Of a DNA stretch of 39,951 bases, positions 27,401 to 34,653 are shown piece by piece. The position numbers and the translations under genes were made by a program. The notes below the pieces were generated by a model. The model had not been told where the DNA came from, made no database searches, and saw only the letters and a list, made by a program, of their open reading frames with translations. This stretch comes from Anaerolineales bacterium (lineage in GTDB: Bacteria; Chloroflexota; Anaerolineae; Anaerolineales; Villigracilaceae): contig JAFGKO010000150.1 of assembly GCA_016928525.1 (NCBI GenBank), positions 1-39,951 on the forward strand, written 5' to 3'. Numbering within the stretch: position 1 is the stretch's first letter; every line of letters starts with the position of its first letter.

Positions 27401-30400
27401 GTAAAGTTGGTTACCCATGTCAGGGTATTGTGCACCTTGCCCTGTGAACAGGAAAGCGATTTTCGGTTGAATGCCTGGCTTTGCCTGACCCATGGTTAGA
27501 GCATGGACATTTGTATTGGAAACGAAAGCGTCCAATTGATTTTTCAGTTCTTCCTGCGAACCGGCCTGTACCCCCAGGCGAAATTCAAAGTGTGAACGAC
27601 TTGCATTAGCAGTGAAACAAAGATCCGCCAGAGATCCTTGATTAATTCCCAGTTGATGGTTCGTTTGTTGTGCTAGCTCTCGCAGAGCGGTCTCCGATTT
27701 CGCCGATAAAACCAGAACATGTCGCGGGCGTTCCAGGTCGCTTGATGATTCACTTGAACCAACTACCGGGGGGGCATCGGAAAGGATAAGATGGGCATTC
27801 GTACCGCCGAAACCAAAGGAACTGACACCGGCGAAGCGTGGCTTGTCACGACGTTTCCAGGGTCGCAGGTACGTTCCAATTTCGAGGCGTGAGTCTTCCA
27901 ACGAAAGATACGGATTGACTTCTTTTAAATGCAGGTGAGGTGGGATAGCTTCATTTTGCATAGCCAGAACAGACTTGATCAGACCAGCAATTCCCGCGGC
28001 TGATTCCAAATGACCAATATTCGTTTTTACCGACCCGACCAAAACCCTGTTGTTAGATTGCCCATCGTCCAACACGGCGCGCAAGGATGCGATTTCGATG
28101 GGATCGCCAAGCGGCGTACCTGTTCCGTGCGCTTCGATATAATCGATCTGATGCGGGGCAACCTGGGCGTTCGCTAAGGCCTGCCGAATCACGTCCTGTT
28201 GTGCCTGGCCATTGGGGGCAGTCAGTCCGTTGCTGCGCCCGTCCTGGTTGACTGCCGATCCGTGAATCAAAGCCATGATGTTATCCCCATCTCGCAAAGC
28301 ATCAGATAGACGCTTAAGCACGACAACACCGCAGCCTTCGCCACGTACATATCCATCTGCACTCGCGTCGAAGGTCTTGCAATGCCCATCAGGAGCTAGC
28401 ATGCGCGCCTGGGAAAACGTAATGGTCAACTCCGGGGTCAGGATGAGATTCACGCCTCCAACCAGGCCCAGGTCTGATTCGCCGTTTCGCAGGCTCTGGC
28501 AGGCGAGATGCGTTGCCACCAACGACGATGAACAGGCCGTATCTACCGCCATGCTCGGTCCACGCAAATCGAAAATATACGACAATCGGTTTGCCGCGAT
28601 GCTATGCGCGTTGCCTGTCCCGGCGTAGGCATCGATCATCTCCGGATCGTCGAACTGTAAACGTGAGTAATCGTAGCTGCTAATACCAACAAACACGCCC
28701 GTGCGCGTCCCAGCCAGGGATTGGGGCGGGATAAAGGCATTTTCCAACGCCTCCCAGCTTACTTCCAGAAGCAGACGCTGTTGGGGATCCATGCGAGCAG
28801 CTTCGCGCGGGGAGATCCCAAAGAAATGAGAATCGAATAAATCCACATCACCGAGAAAGCCGCCCCAACGTGTCGTGATTTTCCCGGGTGATGGATCAGG
28901 CGAATGATATGCGTCCACATCCCAGCGGTCGGGTGGCACCTCGCTGATAGCGTCCACACCGCCGCGCAGCAATTCCCAAAAAGCGCCCGGATTTGGAGCT
29001 TTTGGGAATCGGCAACTCAAACCGATGATCGCTATCGGCTCGTGTATGTTTTTTGTAGAAGGCTGAACTGGTGCAGGGGATACGATTGTGTGTTTAATGG
29101 GTTGGTCATCGTGTGCCAAATGCTCGGCCAGTAATGCAATAGTTGGAAAATCCCAGGCGAGCGTAGGAGAGAGTTTGCGGTTTAGAAAATCTTCCAACTC
29201 ACCTGTCAGGCTCACCGCCTGGACCGAACCCAAACCGTAATACGTGAATGGCTGGCGGGGATCTATGGATTCTGGCTCTATTTCTTGCATGGCGGCGATA
29301 CGAGCCACCAGCCAGTTCTTGATGGCTTCAACCTTGACTTTGGGAATTCGCTCCTGCGGTTGGGATGTTGGTTGAGCAGTAGGCGTTACATTACCACGCG
29401 GTTGCGCTGGCGACTTTGCTCGCCATTCACCGACAATCTCCAACCCCCCTTCCAAAAATGCTGCTTTACAGTGCTGTCGTTTGATCTTGCCACTGGAGGT
29501 TTTGGGGATACTCATGGGCTTGACCAGGACCACAGCGAAAACCTGAAGTTCATGCCTTTCTGCAACTGCCTGACGGATGGCGGCAGCCACTCCATCAACA
29601 TCAGGCTTGCGATGCTGACGAGTAACCTCCTGTACGATCACGAGTTGTTCCTTGCCTCCATCGGTTACCGAGAAGGCAGCTCCCGCTCCAGGTTGTAGCG
29701 CTTCATGGGCAGACTCTACGGTCAATTCGATATCTTGAGGGTAATGATTGCTCCCATGGATAATGATCAAATCTTTAAGGCGACCGGTGACATACAGTTC
29801 CCCGTCCTGTAGAAAACCCAGGTCGCCAGTACGCATGAATGGGCCCTCGCCTGTGTCGGCTATGAAGGCCTGGAACGTTCGGCTGGTTTCCTCGGGCAGT
29901 TCCCAGTATCCGCGCGCAACGCTGGGTCCGGCAACCCAGATTTCGCCCACCTGATCCGGCTTGCACTTTTCCAGCGTGGTCTGGTTTACAATGGCAATCT
30001 GCTGCTCGATGACAGAGCGTCCGCAACTGACCATGACCTGGGACCGATCCGCGTCAGAGGCTGTAGGTACGACACGGTCACTCTCCATGGCCTTGCGGTC
30101 GAAGCTGGAGACATGCGGTTTTGCCGGTCCCTCACCGCCAGAAACCAACAAGGTACCTTCCGCCAAGCCGTAACAGGGATAGAAGGCAGATTTTCGGAAG
30201 CCGCAGCCCGCGAAAGTCCGTGCGAAGCGTTCCAGAGTTTCAGGGCGGATTGGTTCAGCGCCACAAAAAGCCAGAGTCCAGAAACTCAAATCCAGGCCCT
30301 CCATCTGCTCGGGGGTGACCTTGTCGACACATAAATCGTAAGCAAAGTTGGGAGCGCCGCTGGTCGTTCCCCTGTAACGGCTGAGGGCTTCAAGCCAACG

Positions 30401-31165
30401 TACAGGGCGTTGCAGGAAGGAAACCGGTGACATCAAGGTCGATGGGCCGCCGATGTACATAGGCTCGAGGATGCCGCCGATGAGCCCCATATCGTGGTAA
30501 CTTGGGAGCCAGAAAACGCCCGATGCACTTGCATCAAGTTGGAAGCCGTGACGGATGGCTTTCAAATTGTGCATCAAGTTGCCATGACTGAGCATGACTC
30601 CCTTCGGCTGGCTGGTGGAACCGGATGTGTATTGCAGGAACGCCAAAGTTTCTGGGGTAATATTTGGATCGCGCCAGTCCGCTTCCAACCCAGCCGGAAC
30701 CTGCTCGGTGTTCAACCAGCGCAACGCCTGTAATTCAGGCGCATGCTCGAAGCGTTGCTCGATGTTGTGGAGAATCGACGAAGTCGTTAATGCAAAGGAA
30801 GCTCGCGAATCAGCCACTATGGATTGAATGCGTGGCACTGGACGGTTGAGCCGGGGGGGGTAAGCGGGAACGGCAGTTACACCGGCATATAAACAACCGA
30901 AGAAGGAAACAATGTAGTCCAAACCTGGGGGATAAAGAAGTAGAGCTCGTTCCCCCATTGCGCCGAAACTTTCCAACCAGGCCCCGATTGCGCGCGCTCG
31001 CCGATCCATTTCGGCATACGACAATGTAATGACATCAGATTCGTTATCTTGGATGAACCTGTATGCCAGATTATCAGATTGTTGGTCAGCCCGTAAGCGC
31101 AAAAGGTCAACCAACGTGTTTGGATCACCGGATGCTTTAGCGTTCGGATGAATTGATTGCTTCAT
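21482..31165 (-). CDS. Hybrid lipo-PKS-NRPS: FAAL-ACP-KS-AT-ACP-C-A-PCP-reductase
   Basis: A 3227-residue assembly line. Fatty acyl-AMP ligase 1-585 (YTSGSTSQPKG 179-189). ACP1 Ser647. KS 709-1130 with Cys878, His1013, His1052. AT 1235-1585 with Ser1329 (GHSVGE) and HAFH 1429-1432, the malonyl-CoA signature. No ketoreductase, dehydratase or enoylreductase between AT and ACP2 (Ser1687). Condensation domain about 1748-2185 with DHIVID (His1878). Adenylation domain about 2215-2710 with YTSGSTGKPKG; pocket residues read D-I-L-Q-L-G-L-I-W plus Lys2704, a glycine-type code. PCP Ser2767. Terminal NAD(P)H reductase with TGATGFVG (2864-2871), Tyr3024 and Lys3028. The expected chain is fatty acid, one malonate with keto group kept, and one glycine, released as aldehyde or alcohol. 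GGTGG precedes the ATG; the gene heads an operon with thioesterase, methyltransferase and carrier-activating enzyme. Cytosolic; no transport domain. Confidence 0.95.
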   Translation of the reverse strand: MKQSIHPNAKASGDPNTLVDLLRLRADQQSDNLAYRFIQDNESDVITLSYAEMDRRARAIGAWLESFGAMGERALLLYPPGLDYIVSFFGCLYAGVTAVPAYPPRLNRPVPRIQSIVADSRASFALTTSSILHNIEQRFEHAPELQALRWLNTEQVPAGLEADWRDPNITPETLAFLQYTSGSTSQPKGVMLSHGNLMHNLKAIRHGFQLDASASGVFWLPSYHDMGLIGGILEPMYIGGPSTLMSPVSFLQRPVRWLEALSRYRGTTSGAPNFAYDLCVDKVTPEQMEGLDLSFWTLAFCGAEPIRPETLERFARTFAGCGFRKSAFYPCYGLAEGTLLVSGGEGPAKPHVSSFDRKAMESDRVVPTASDADRSQVMVSCGRSVIEQQIAIVNQTTLEKCKPDQVGEIWVAGPSVARGYWELPEETSRTFQAFIADTGEGPFMRTGDLGFLQDGELYVTGRLKDLIIIHGSNHYPQDIELTVESAHEALQPGAGAAFSVTDGGKEQLVIVQEVTRQHRKPDVDGVAAAIRQAVAERHELQVFAVVLVKPMSIPKTSSGKIKRQHCKAAFLEGGLEIVGEWRAKSPAQPRGNVTPTAQPTSQPQERIPKVKVEAIKNWLVARIAAMQEIEPESIDPRQPFTYYGLGSVQAVSLTGELEDFLNRKLSPTLAWDFPTIALLAEHLAHDDQPIKHTIVSPAPVQPSTKNIHEPIAIIGLSCRFPKAPNPGAFWELLRGGVDAISEVPPDRWDVDAYHSPDPSPGKITTRWGGFLGDVDLFDSHFFGISPREAARMDPQQRLLLEVSWEALENAFIPPQSLAGTRTGVFVGISSYDYSRLQFDDPEMIDAYAGTGNAHSIAANRLSYIFDLRGPSMAVDTACSSSLVATHLACQSLRNGESDLGLVGGVNLILTPELTITFSQARMLAPDGHCKTFDASADGYVRGEGCGVVVLKRLSDALRDGDNIMALIHGSAVNQDGRSNGLTAPNGQAQQDVIRQALANAQVAPHQIDYIEAHGTGTPLGDPIEIASLRAVLDDGQSNNRVLVGSVKTNIGHLESAAGIAGLIKSVLAMQNEAIPPHLHLKEVNPYLSLEDSRLEIGTYLRPWKRRDKPRFAGVSSFGFGGTNAHLILSDAPPVVGSSESSSDLERPRHVLVLSAKSETALRELAQQTNHQLGINQGSLADLCFTANASRSHFEFRLGVQAGSQEELKNQLDAFVSNTNVHALTMGQAKPGIQPKIAFLFTGQGAQYPDMGNQLYETQPVFRVTIDQCAEILEAFLDRPLLEILFPSDKSDSSIHQTTYTQPALFAFEYALAQMWRSWGLEPHAVLGHSVGEYVAASIAGVFSLEDGLRLIAKRGRLMGTLPQNGSMAAVFSDAPRVIEVLKPYQEFVSIAATNGPENTVISGENSALQAILDELAELGISSKPLTVSHAFHSPLMDPILDEFESTARQINFNAPRFALSSNLLGGILEPGYIPDANYWRNHIRSEVKFSAGIWALANLGIDAFIEIGPSPVLLGMGRRCLPDSEATWLPSLREGQDEWQIILDSLGKLYVQGTEVDWAGFDQGYIRHKVSLPNYPFERHRYWLEPSAKENLPKKAQTNLGPIRAILPSRPSNNGKDEANARENDKESKPRQQPSGELDHETLRNTEPANRQKVLEDFLQRQAARVLGMDPARLDLNQPLDIVGLDSLMAMELKNMLESRLGVNIPVANLLQGPTISGLVSEALENLDSPVSQDETPLLIANDVSNESPLSYGQQALWFLHQLLPEGISFNVAGAIRILGRLDVSALEHAFQQLVERHEALRSTFHIENGEPFQRYHSSMGGIFKVEDASTWDEAKLHNRLVTEAHRAFDLENGPVLRALLFIRNEKSEHILLLSMDHIVIDFWSMTVLAHELLVSYEANKTGKAIFWPPLPARYSDYVRWQTEMLASPQGEKLWEYWRDELSGEFAALNLPTDRSRMAIQTYRGDSRNLVMDGELYNQLKVLAQEQSATPFMILLAAFQTLLHRYSNQEEFLVGSVTAGRNHSELATLVGYFINPIALRADFSGNPTFNDVLKRVRRTSLGAFEHQDYPPALLAKRLGIQRDSSRPPLFETMFILQKAQEAEVQALSPFALGIDGARMEADGLTLESIALGGEPAQFDLTMMMAETEQGLAAALQYNADLFDGTTIQRMLEHFHVLLQQIASDPLKPVSTYSLLNESERQQLLVEWNQTQTDYPHDLCIHDLIREQVKRMPDTVAVQFEEQCLTYKELDKRADRLAKILVAHGVEPGTLVGLFVNRSNEMLVGLLGVLKAGGAYLPLDPSFPSDRLAFMVEDSGASVILTQTNLLSELPGHKAQVICLDDLPKLSSTKRKKKARAARSDDLAYIIYTSGSTGKPKGVQIHHRAVINFLCSMRESLGINADDRLLAVTTLSFDIAVLELLLPLTVGACVVIAGSEIAADGALLANTLTDANVTFMQATPASWRLLLEAGWKGKDDLKILCGGEALTNDLAEQLLKRGSHLWNLYGPTETTIWSMIYQVTSMDNRGISNTVPIGKPIANTQIYILDSNLQPVPIGVIGDLYIGGAGVSHGYLNRPELTVERFFTNPFDSSSFIYKTGDLARYLPDGNIEFFGRCDQQVKVRGFRIETGEVEVTLAEHPSVRQAVVVAWKERSSDTSLIAYVVATEGEGEADSSQLREFLRQKLPEYMVPSIFVNLESLPLTPNGKVDRKGLPPPSQARPDLRAPYVAPRTPLELELSEICAQVLGLESQNGNPVVGINDNFFDLGGHSLLGTRLVFLLREKYGLEAADLPLRALFEQPTVANLARTIERVRRGERDSVRVGGGDFIRRGQLSLDELNVEAQLDAHITASNLVYEHMREPKHILLTGATGFVGAFMLHDLIKMTSAQVHCLLRADDLEHGRLRLKRNLEAYLLWDDSFHDRIQLVLGDLGEPQLGLTDVVFGQLANQVDVIYHNGAMVNFVYPYQVHKASNVLGTQEVLRLASTVKLKPVHFVSTLSILYSGGINDGHIFQEDADLDQVGAPFGGYAQSKWVAEKLVEQAGARGIPYAIYRPGLVSGHSLSGAWNTDNLISSMTRACVLLGSVPNLDVTVNIVPVDFVSGAIIHLSKNPDNFGRIYHLDNPEPVHFSKLTDWLADQGFNVRKVSFDEWRAELFRQIPHMPSDGWEPYLPLLEEVEEKQVFMPEFDLSNTLTGLKDSGILCHPVNNKLFATYLEYFTPQGFLEKPGTKEK

Positions 31166-31193
31166 GTTTCCACCATGTATCTGAGTATGATCT

Positions 31194-31222
31194 TAAATAA
31201 AAAAATATCACTGAACCCTCAA
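31194..31222 (-). promoter_or_regulatory. Possible promoter of the synthetase operon
   Basis: On the minus strand TTGAGG (31217-31222) is separated by 17 bases from TATTTA (31194-31199), 29 bases upstream of the synthetase ATG. The match to the sigma-70 consensus is moderate and the region is AT-rich, so chance is possible. Confidence 0.3.
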
Positions 31223-31227
31223 TTTAC

Positions 31228-31257
31228 TTGACAGGCGCTCTATCAAAAAGGTATAAT
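31228..31257 (+). promoter_or_regulatory. Near-consensus sigma-70 promoter for the FHA-ABC transporter
   Basis: TTGACA (31228-31233), an 18-base spacer, TATAAT (31252-31257): both hexamers match the consensus exactly. A start near 31264 would give a leader of about 150 bases before the transporter GTG. Its -35 box is six bases from the possible -35 box of the minus-strand synthetase promoter, so the two polymerases could interfere. Confidence 0.7.
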
Positions 31258-31328
31258 TTCATCTAATTAGTCTTAATTCATGTTCCTTATTTTGTCAAGA
31301 GCGAGGGAAAGCATCCGTGCTATTTTCT

Positions 31329-31408
31329 ATGAACATTTTAGCGATCAGGGAGAACCGGTGAAAACACCTCGATCCTACAGCTATATCCTTACCCATACAA
31401 TAAATTAG
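31329..31408 (+). CDS. Possible leader mini-ORFs upstream of the FHA-ABC gene
   Basis: Two very short frames lie in the 5' leader. The first (ATG 31329, stop 31359-31361) encodes MNILAIRENR. The second starts with GTG at 31358, sharing GTGA with the first stop, has AGGGAG five bases upstream, and encodes 16 residues (VKTPRSYSYILTHTIN); its TAG (31406-31408) overlaps the AGGA ribosome site of the transporter gene. The arrangement looks like coupled leader translation that could tune the transporter. No regulatory amino acid run is seen and chance is possible. Confidence 0.3.
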
Positions 31409-31417
31409 GAACAGCCA

Positions 31418-34400
31418 GTGAACCGATCAGGCGATTTCAAACTTATCATTAGAGAAGATGCAGTTTCCCCCAAAGAATTCGAACTTACCCGTCCGGAAAT
31501 CATTATCGGTCGCGATCCCAACGTCGATCTGACCTTCCCCTCTCCAGCTGTATCCCGGCGTCATGCTAGGCTAACACGTGACGGAGAGGGGTATTTGTTA
31601 GAAGATCTGGGAAGTAGTAACGGCACATACCTAAATGGTGATCGTTTGGTGGAACAACGTAAATTGAAGACGGGCGATCAGATCCGGTTAGGACAGGCGA
31701 TCACTCTTACCTACGAAGCGCCTGCGACGGTTGAAGTTCAGCAGACTGTGGCGAGCAGTGTCCTGGCTATGCCTGATAAAAATTTGCAGACGGTCCTGGA
31801 GGAGGACATCGATATTAGCCAGATGGATGCTGCAGGGCCTCCAAAGCTGCTTGTCAACGTGGCTGGAGGCAGCTCGAAAACCTATACCCTGACTCGCCCG
31901 GTTTTGACAATCGGCCGGGTGGAGGACAACGACATCGTCATCCCTTCGCAAATCGTTTCCGGGCAACATGCTCGTCTCGAACAGATGAACGGCGGATACC
32001 AGTTGACGGTTTTGCCCCAGGCCAGGAATCCGGTGCTCTTCGAAGGGCGACCAGTGGAAGGGGCACAAGTACTGCATCATGGTGACATCCTGCGGATTGG
32101 TAGCCTGGACCCGGGCATGATGGTCACCTTAACCTACCAAGCGCCGAGAGAAGCCGCCACTGAACCAGCGCGAGATATCGTATTTGGAGAGAAAACCCTG
32201 ATCCAGGTTGGACGTGACCCCAGCAATGATGTCGCTCTGGCCTCGCCCACCGTCTCTCGCTATCACGCCCAGTTCGAAAGGGTAGGACAGCGGTACCGGA
32301 TAGTAGACCTGCGGAGTTCGAACGGGACCTTTGTCAATGACGAGCGCATCGAGAAAGAAACCTGGCTGAAACCAATGGATACCATCCGCATCGGCCAGTA
32401 CCGGTTTGTGATGGGAACAAACCAGTTGGCTCAGTTCGACGAGAGTAGCGGGTTGCGGGTGGAAGCTATCCATCTGAACAAATGGGTGCGTAAGGATCTG
32501 AATATTCTAAAAGACATCTCTGTGGTGATCAAACCACGCGAGTTCATCGTGGTGGTGGGGCAGAGTGGAGGTGGAAAATCGACCCTGGTAGACGCGATTG
32601 CGGGGTATCGCCCGGCTACCCACGGAAATGTGCTGGTCAACAATACCGACATCTATCGCCATTTCGACGTTATCCGAAATGATATCGGCTTCGTGCCGCA
32701 AAAAGACATCATCCACATGGAATTGACCGTCTACCAGGCACTGGATTATGCAGCCCAGTTGCGGATGCCCTCTGATACGACCCCGGAAGAACGTCACAAG
32801 CGGGTGATGGAAGTGCTCCAGGATCTCGACCTCGAGCATCGTAAGGATGTCCAGATCAGCGGCCTGAGCGGGGGACAACAAAAGCGCGTCTCTATCGGGG
32901 TTGAGTTGTTGACAAAACCGGGGTTATTCTTCCTCGATGAACCCACCTCCGGCTTAGACCCTGGCACTGAAACCGCCTTGATGCAATTGATGCGGCGTCT
33001 AGCGGACCAGGGAAGAACGATCGTCTTGATCACCCATGCTACCAAGAACGTCATGCTCGGCGACAAGGTAATTTTCCTGGCAAGGGGCGGTTACCTGGCC
33101 TGGTTTGGACCTCCTGAAGAGGCCCTGGAATATTTCGATCAATATCGACCGGAGCGCAATCGTCGGGCCGGTGCCATGGAATTCGACGAGATCTATGCTG
33201 TCTTGGACGATTCCAGCAAGGGCTCACCAGAGGAGTGGGCTAAGCGATACCGCGAGAACGTTGCTTATAAAAAGTATGTGGAAGAGCCGTTGGAAGGCAA
33301 GATGTCGCTTGGGGCAGCAGCCCCGGCTCAGGAACCGAAGCAGGTCGATCGCAAGGTCGAGCGCCCTGCGTCGCAGCAAGTCTCGGGATTGCGCCAGTTC
33401 CTGATCCTCTCGGCTCGCAACATAAAAATATTGACCCGTGACCGCTTCGGTCTTGCATTGATGCTGGCAACCGCGCCAATTGTCAGCCTGCTGGATGTGA
33501 TCCTGTCTGTCCTTTTGGGACGTAATCCCCTGGATTTCAATACCGGTCTGTTTGCCAATGTCATGATCACCCTATTCCTGCTGACGGTATATGGTGTGAT
33601 GGTTGGTGGGATCTCTCAAATGCGAGAGATCGTTAAGGAAGCGGAGATTTACAAGCGGGAACGCCTGGTCAATCTAAAAATCCTTCCGTATGTGCTATCA
33701 AAGGTGTGGGTAGCTGCCTTGCTGGCCTTGTACCAGGCAGCCGCTTATACACTGGTCCATTATCTGGCCTTTGAAGTTCCCGGAGGAGTATCTGAATTCT
33801 TCCAAATTTACATCACGTTGACATTGGCAACCCTGGCAGGCATGATGTTGGGCTTATTCGCTTCGGCTTTAGCGCCAAATTCCAACTCTGCTCCTTTGCT
33901 GGTCATTATTCTCATGTTGCCACAGATTGTTCTGGGGGGCGCATTGATCCCACTGCCGAGTTTCATCAGCGCACCGACCTCAACCCGCTGGGCTTTTGAG
34001 GCATTGATGAGCATCAGCGGAGCAGGGTCAGATGTTGCTGCAGATGTTTGCTGGGCATTGCCACCGGACGTGCGTGAGGCAATGACGCCCGATGACAAAC
34101 TAAACTATGGTTGCCGTTGTATGGGTGTGAAGATGTTGGAACCAGGATCCTGCGATTATCCGGGTTTGGGACAATTCTATAATCCGGCTATTGCGGAACC
34201 TCCGCCTGTCGAGCCTCCCCCGTTTGGTGAGCCTCCTCTGGAACCGGTTCTTCCGGAACGCCCGGTTGAACCGGTCAACCAATCCGACTCCGTGGCAATG
34301 GCGGACTTCTTCACCGCGCTTCAAGCTTGGGAGGCTCAGGCGACTCAAATCCAGGAAGACTATAAACGACAGATCGAAGCCTATCAGGCCCAATCTGAAG

Positions 34401-34651
34401 TGTACAAGAGCGAAGTGATCGCTTATCAGACTGAATTAGTCAACTGGCAGATCGCCCAGGCCTCAGCAGTTACCCCTGCCGAAGCCGTTGTCAACCAGTT
34501 CTATACAAATTTCGACTGGATCTTTGTGAATAAAGAAGACAGCCAAGCCTATTGGGCCAAGATTGTCAAAACCTGGTCAGTACAATCTGGCATTATCCTG
34601 ACCTTGTTCGTGGCGATTCTGTTCCTGCAAAAAAGAAAAGACATAACTTAA
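31418..34651 (+). CDS. ABCG-like ABC transporter with three N-terminal FHA domains
   Basis: A 1077-residue fused half-transporter. FHA1 about 20-98 (GRDPNVD, SRRHA, SSNGT 66-70) and FHA3 about 255-332 (GRDPSND, SRYHA, SSNGT 300-304) keep the phosphothreonine-binding residues; FHA2 about 155-240 keeps Arg167, Ser181 and His184 but lacks the SSNGT loop. The ATPase follows at about 348-580: Walker A GQSGGGKST (381-389), LSGGQ (483-487), Walker B LFFLDEP (503-509), His540. The ABC-2 membrane domain spans about 655-1075, with a large loop at about 866-1050 that has four Cys, a Pro-rich stretch and a helical part before the last helix. It starts with GTG behind AGGA. The FHA domains suggest control by the Ser/Thr kinase encoded two genes on. 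The cargo is unknown; the divergent synthetase product is one candidate. Confidence 0.92.
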   Translation: MNRSGDFKLIIREDAVSPKEFELTRPEIIIGRDPNVDLTFPSPAVSRRHARLTRDGEGYLLEDLGSSNGTYLNGDRLVEQRKLKTGDQIRLGQAITLTYEAPATVEVQQTVASSVLAMPDKNLQTVLEEDIDISQMDAAGPPKLLVNVAGGSSKTYTLTRPVLTIGRVEDNDIVIPSQIVSGQHARLEQMNGGYQLTVLPQARNPVLFEGRPVEGAQVLHHGDILRIGSLDPGMMVTLTYQAPREAATEPARDIVFGEKTLIQVGRDPSNDVALASPTVSRYHAQFERVGQRYRIVDLRSSNGTFVNDERIEKETWLKPMDTIRIGQYRFVMGTNQLAQFDESSGLRVEAIHLNKWVRKDLNILKDISVVIKPREFIVVVGQSGGGKSTLVDAIAGYRPATHGNVLVNNTDIYRHFDVIRNDIGFVPQKDIIHMELTVYQALDYAAQLRMPSDTTPEERHKRVMEVLQDLDLEHRKDVQISGLSGGQQKRVSIGVELLTKPGLFFLDEPTSGLDPGTETALMQLMRRLADQGRTIVLITHATKNVMLGDKVIFLARGGYLAWFGPPEEALEYFDQYRPERNRRAGAMEFDEIYAVLDDSSKGSPEEWAKRYRENVAYKKYVEEPLEGKMSLGAAAPAQEPKQVDRKVERPASQQVSGLRQFLILSARNIKILTRDRFGLALMLATAPIVSLLDVILSVLLGRNPLDFNTGLFANVMITLFLLTVYGVMVGGISQMREIVKEAEIYKRERLVNLKILPYVLSKVWVAALLALYQAAAYTLVHYLAFEVPGGVSEFFQIYITLTLATLAGMMLGLFASALAPNSNSAPLLVIILMLPQIVLGGALIPLPSFISAPTSTRWAFEALMSISGAGSDVAADVCWALPPDVREAMTPDDKLNYGCRCMGVKMLEPGSCDYPGLGQFYNPAIAEPPPVEPPPFGEPPLEPVLPERPVEPVNQSDSVAMADFFTALQAWEAQATQIQEDYKRQIEAYQAQSEVYKSEVIAYQTELVNWQIAQASAVTPAEAVVNQFYTNFDWIFVNKEDSQAYWAKIVKTWSVQSGIILTLFVAILFLQKRKDIT

Positions 34652-34653
34652 AC

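Noticed and set aside
21482..31165. Trans-AT or iterative PKS interpretation
   Set aside because: A complete malonyl-type AT is present in cis and there is a single extension module.
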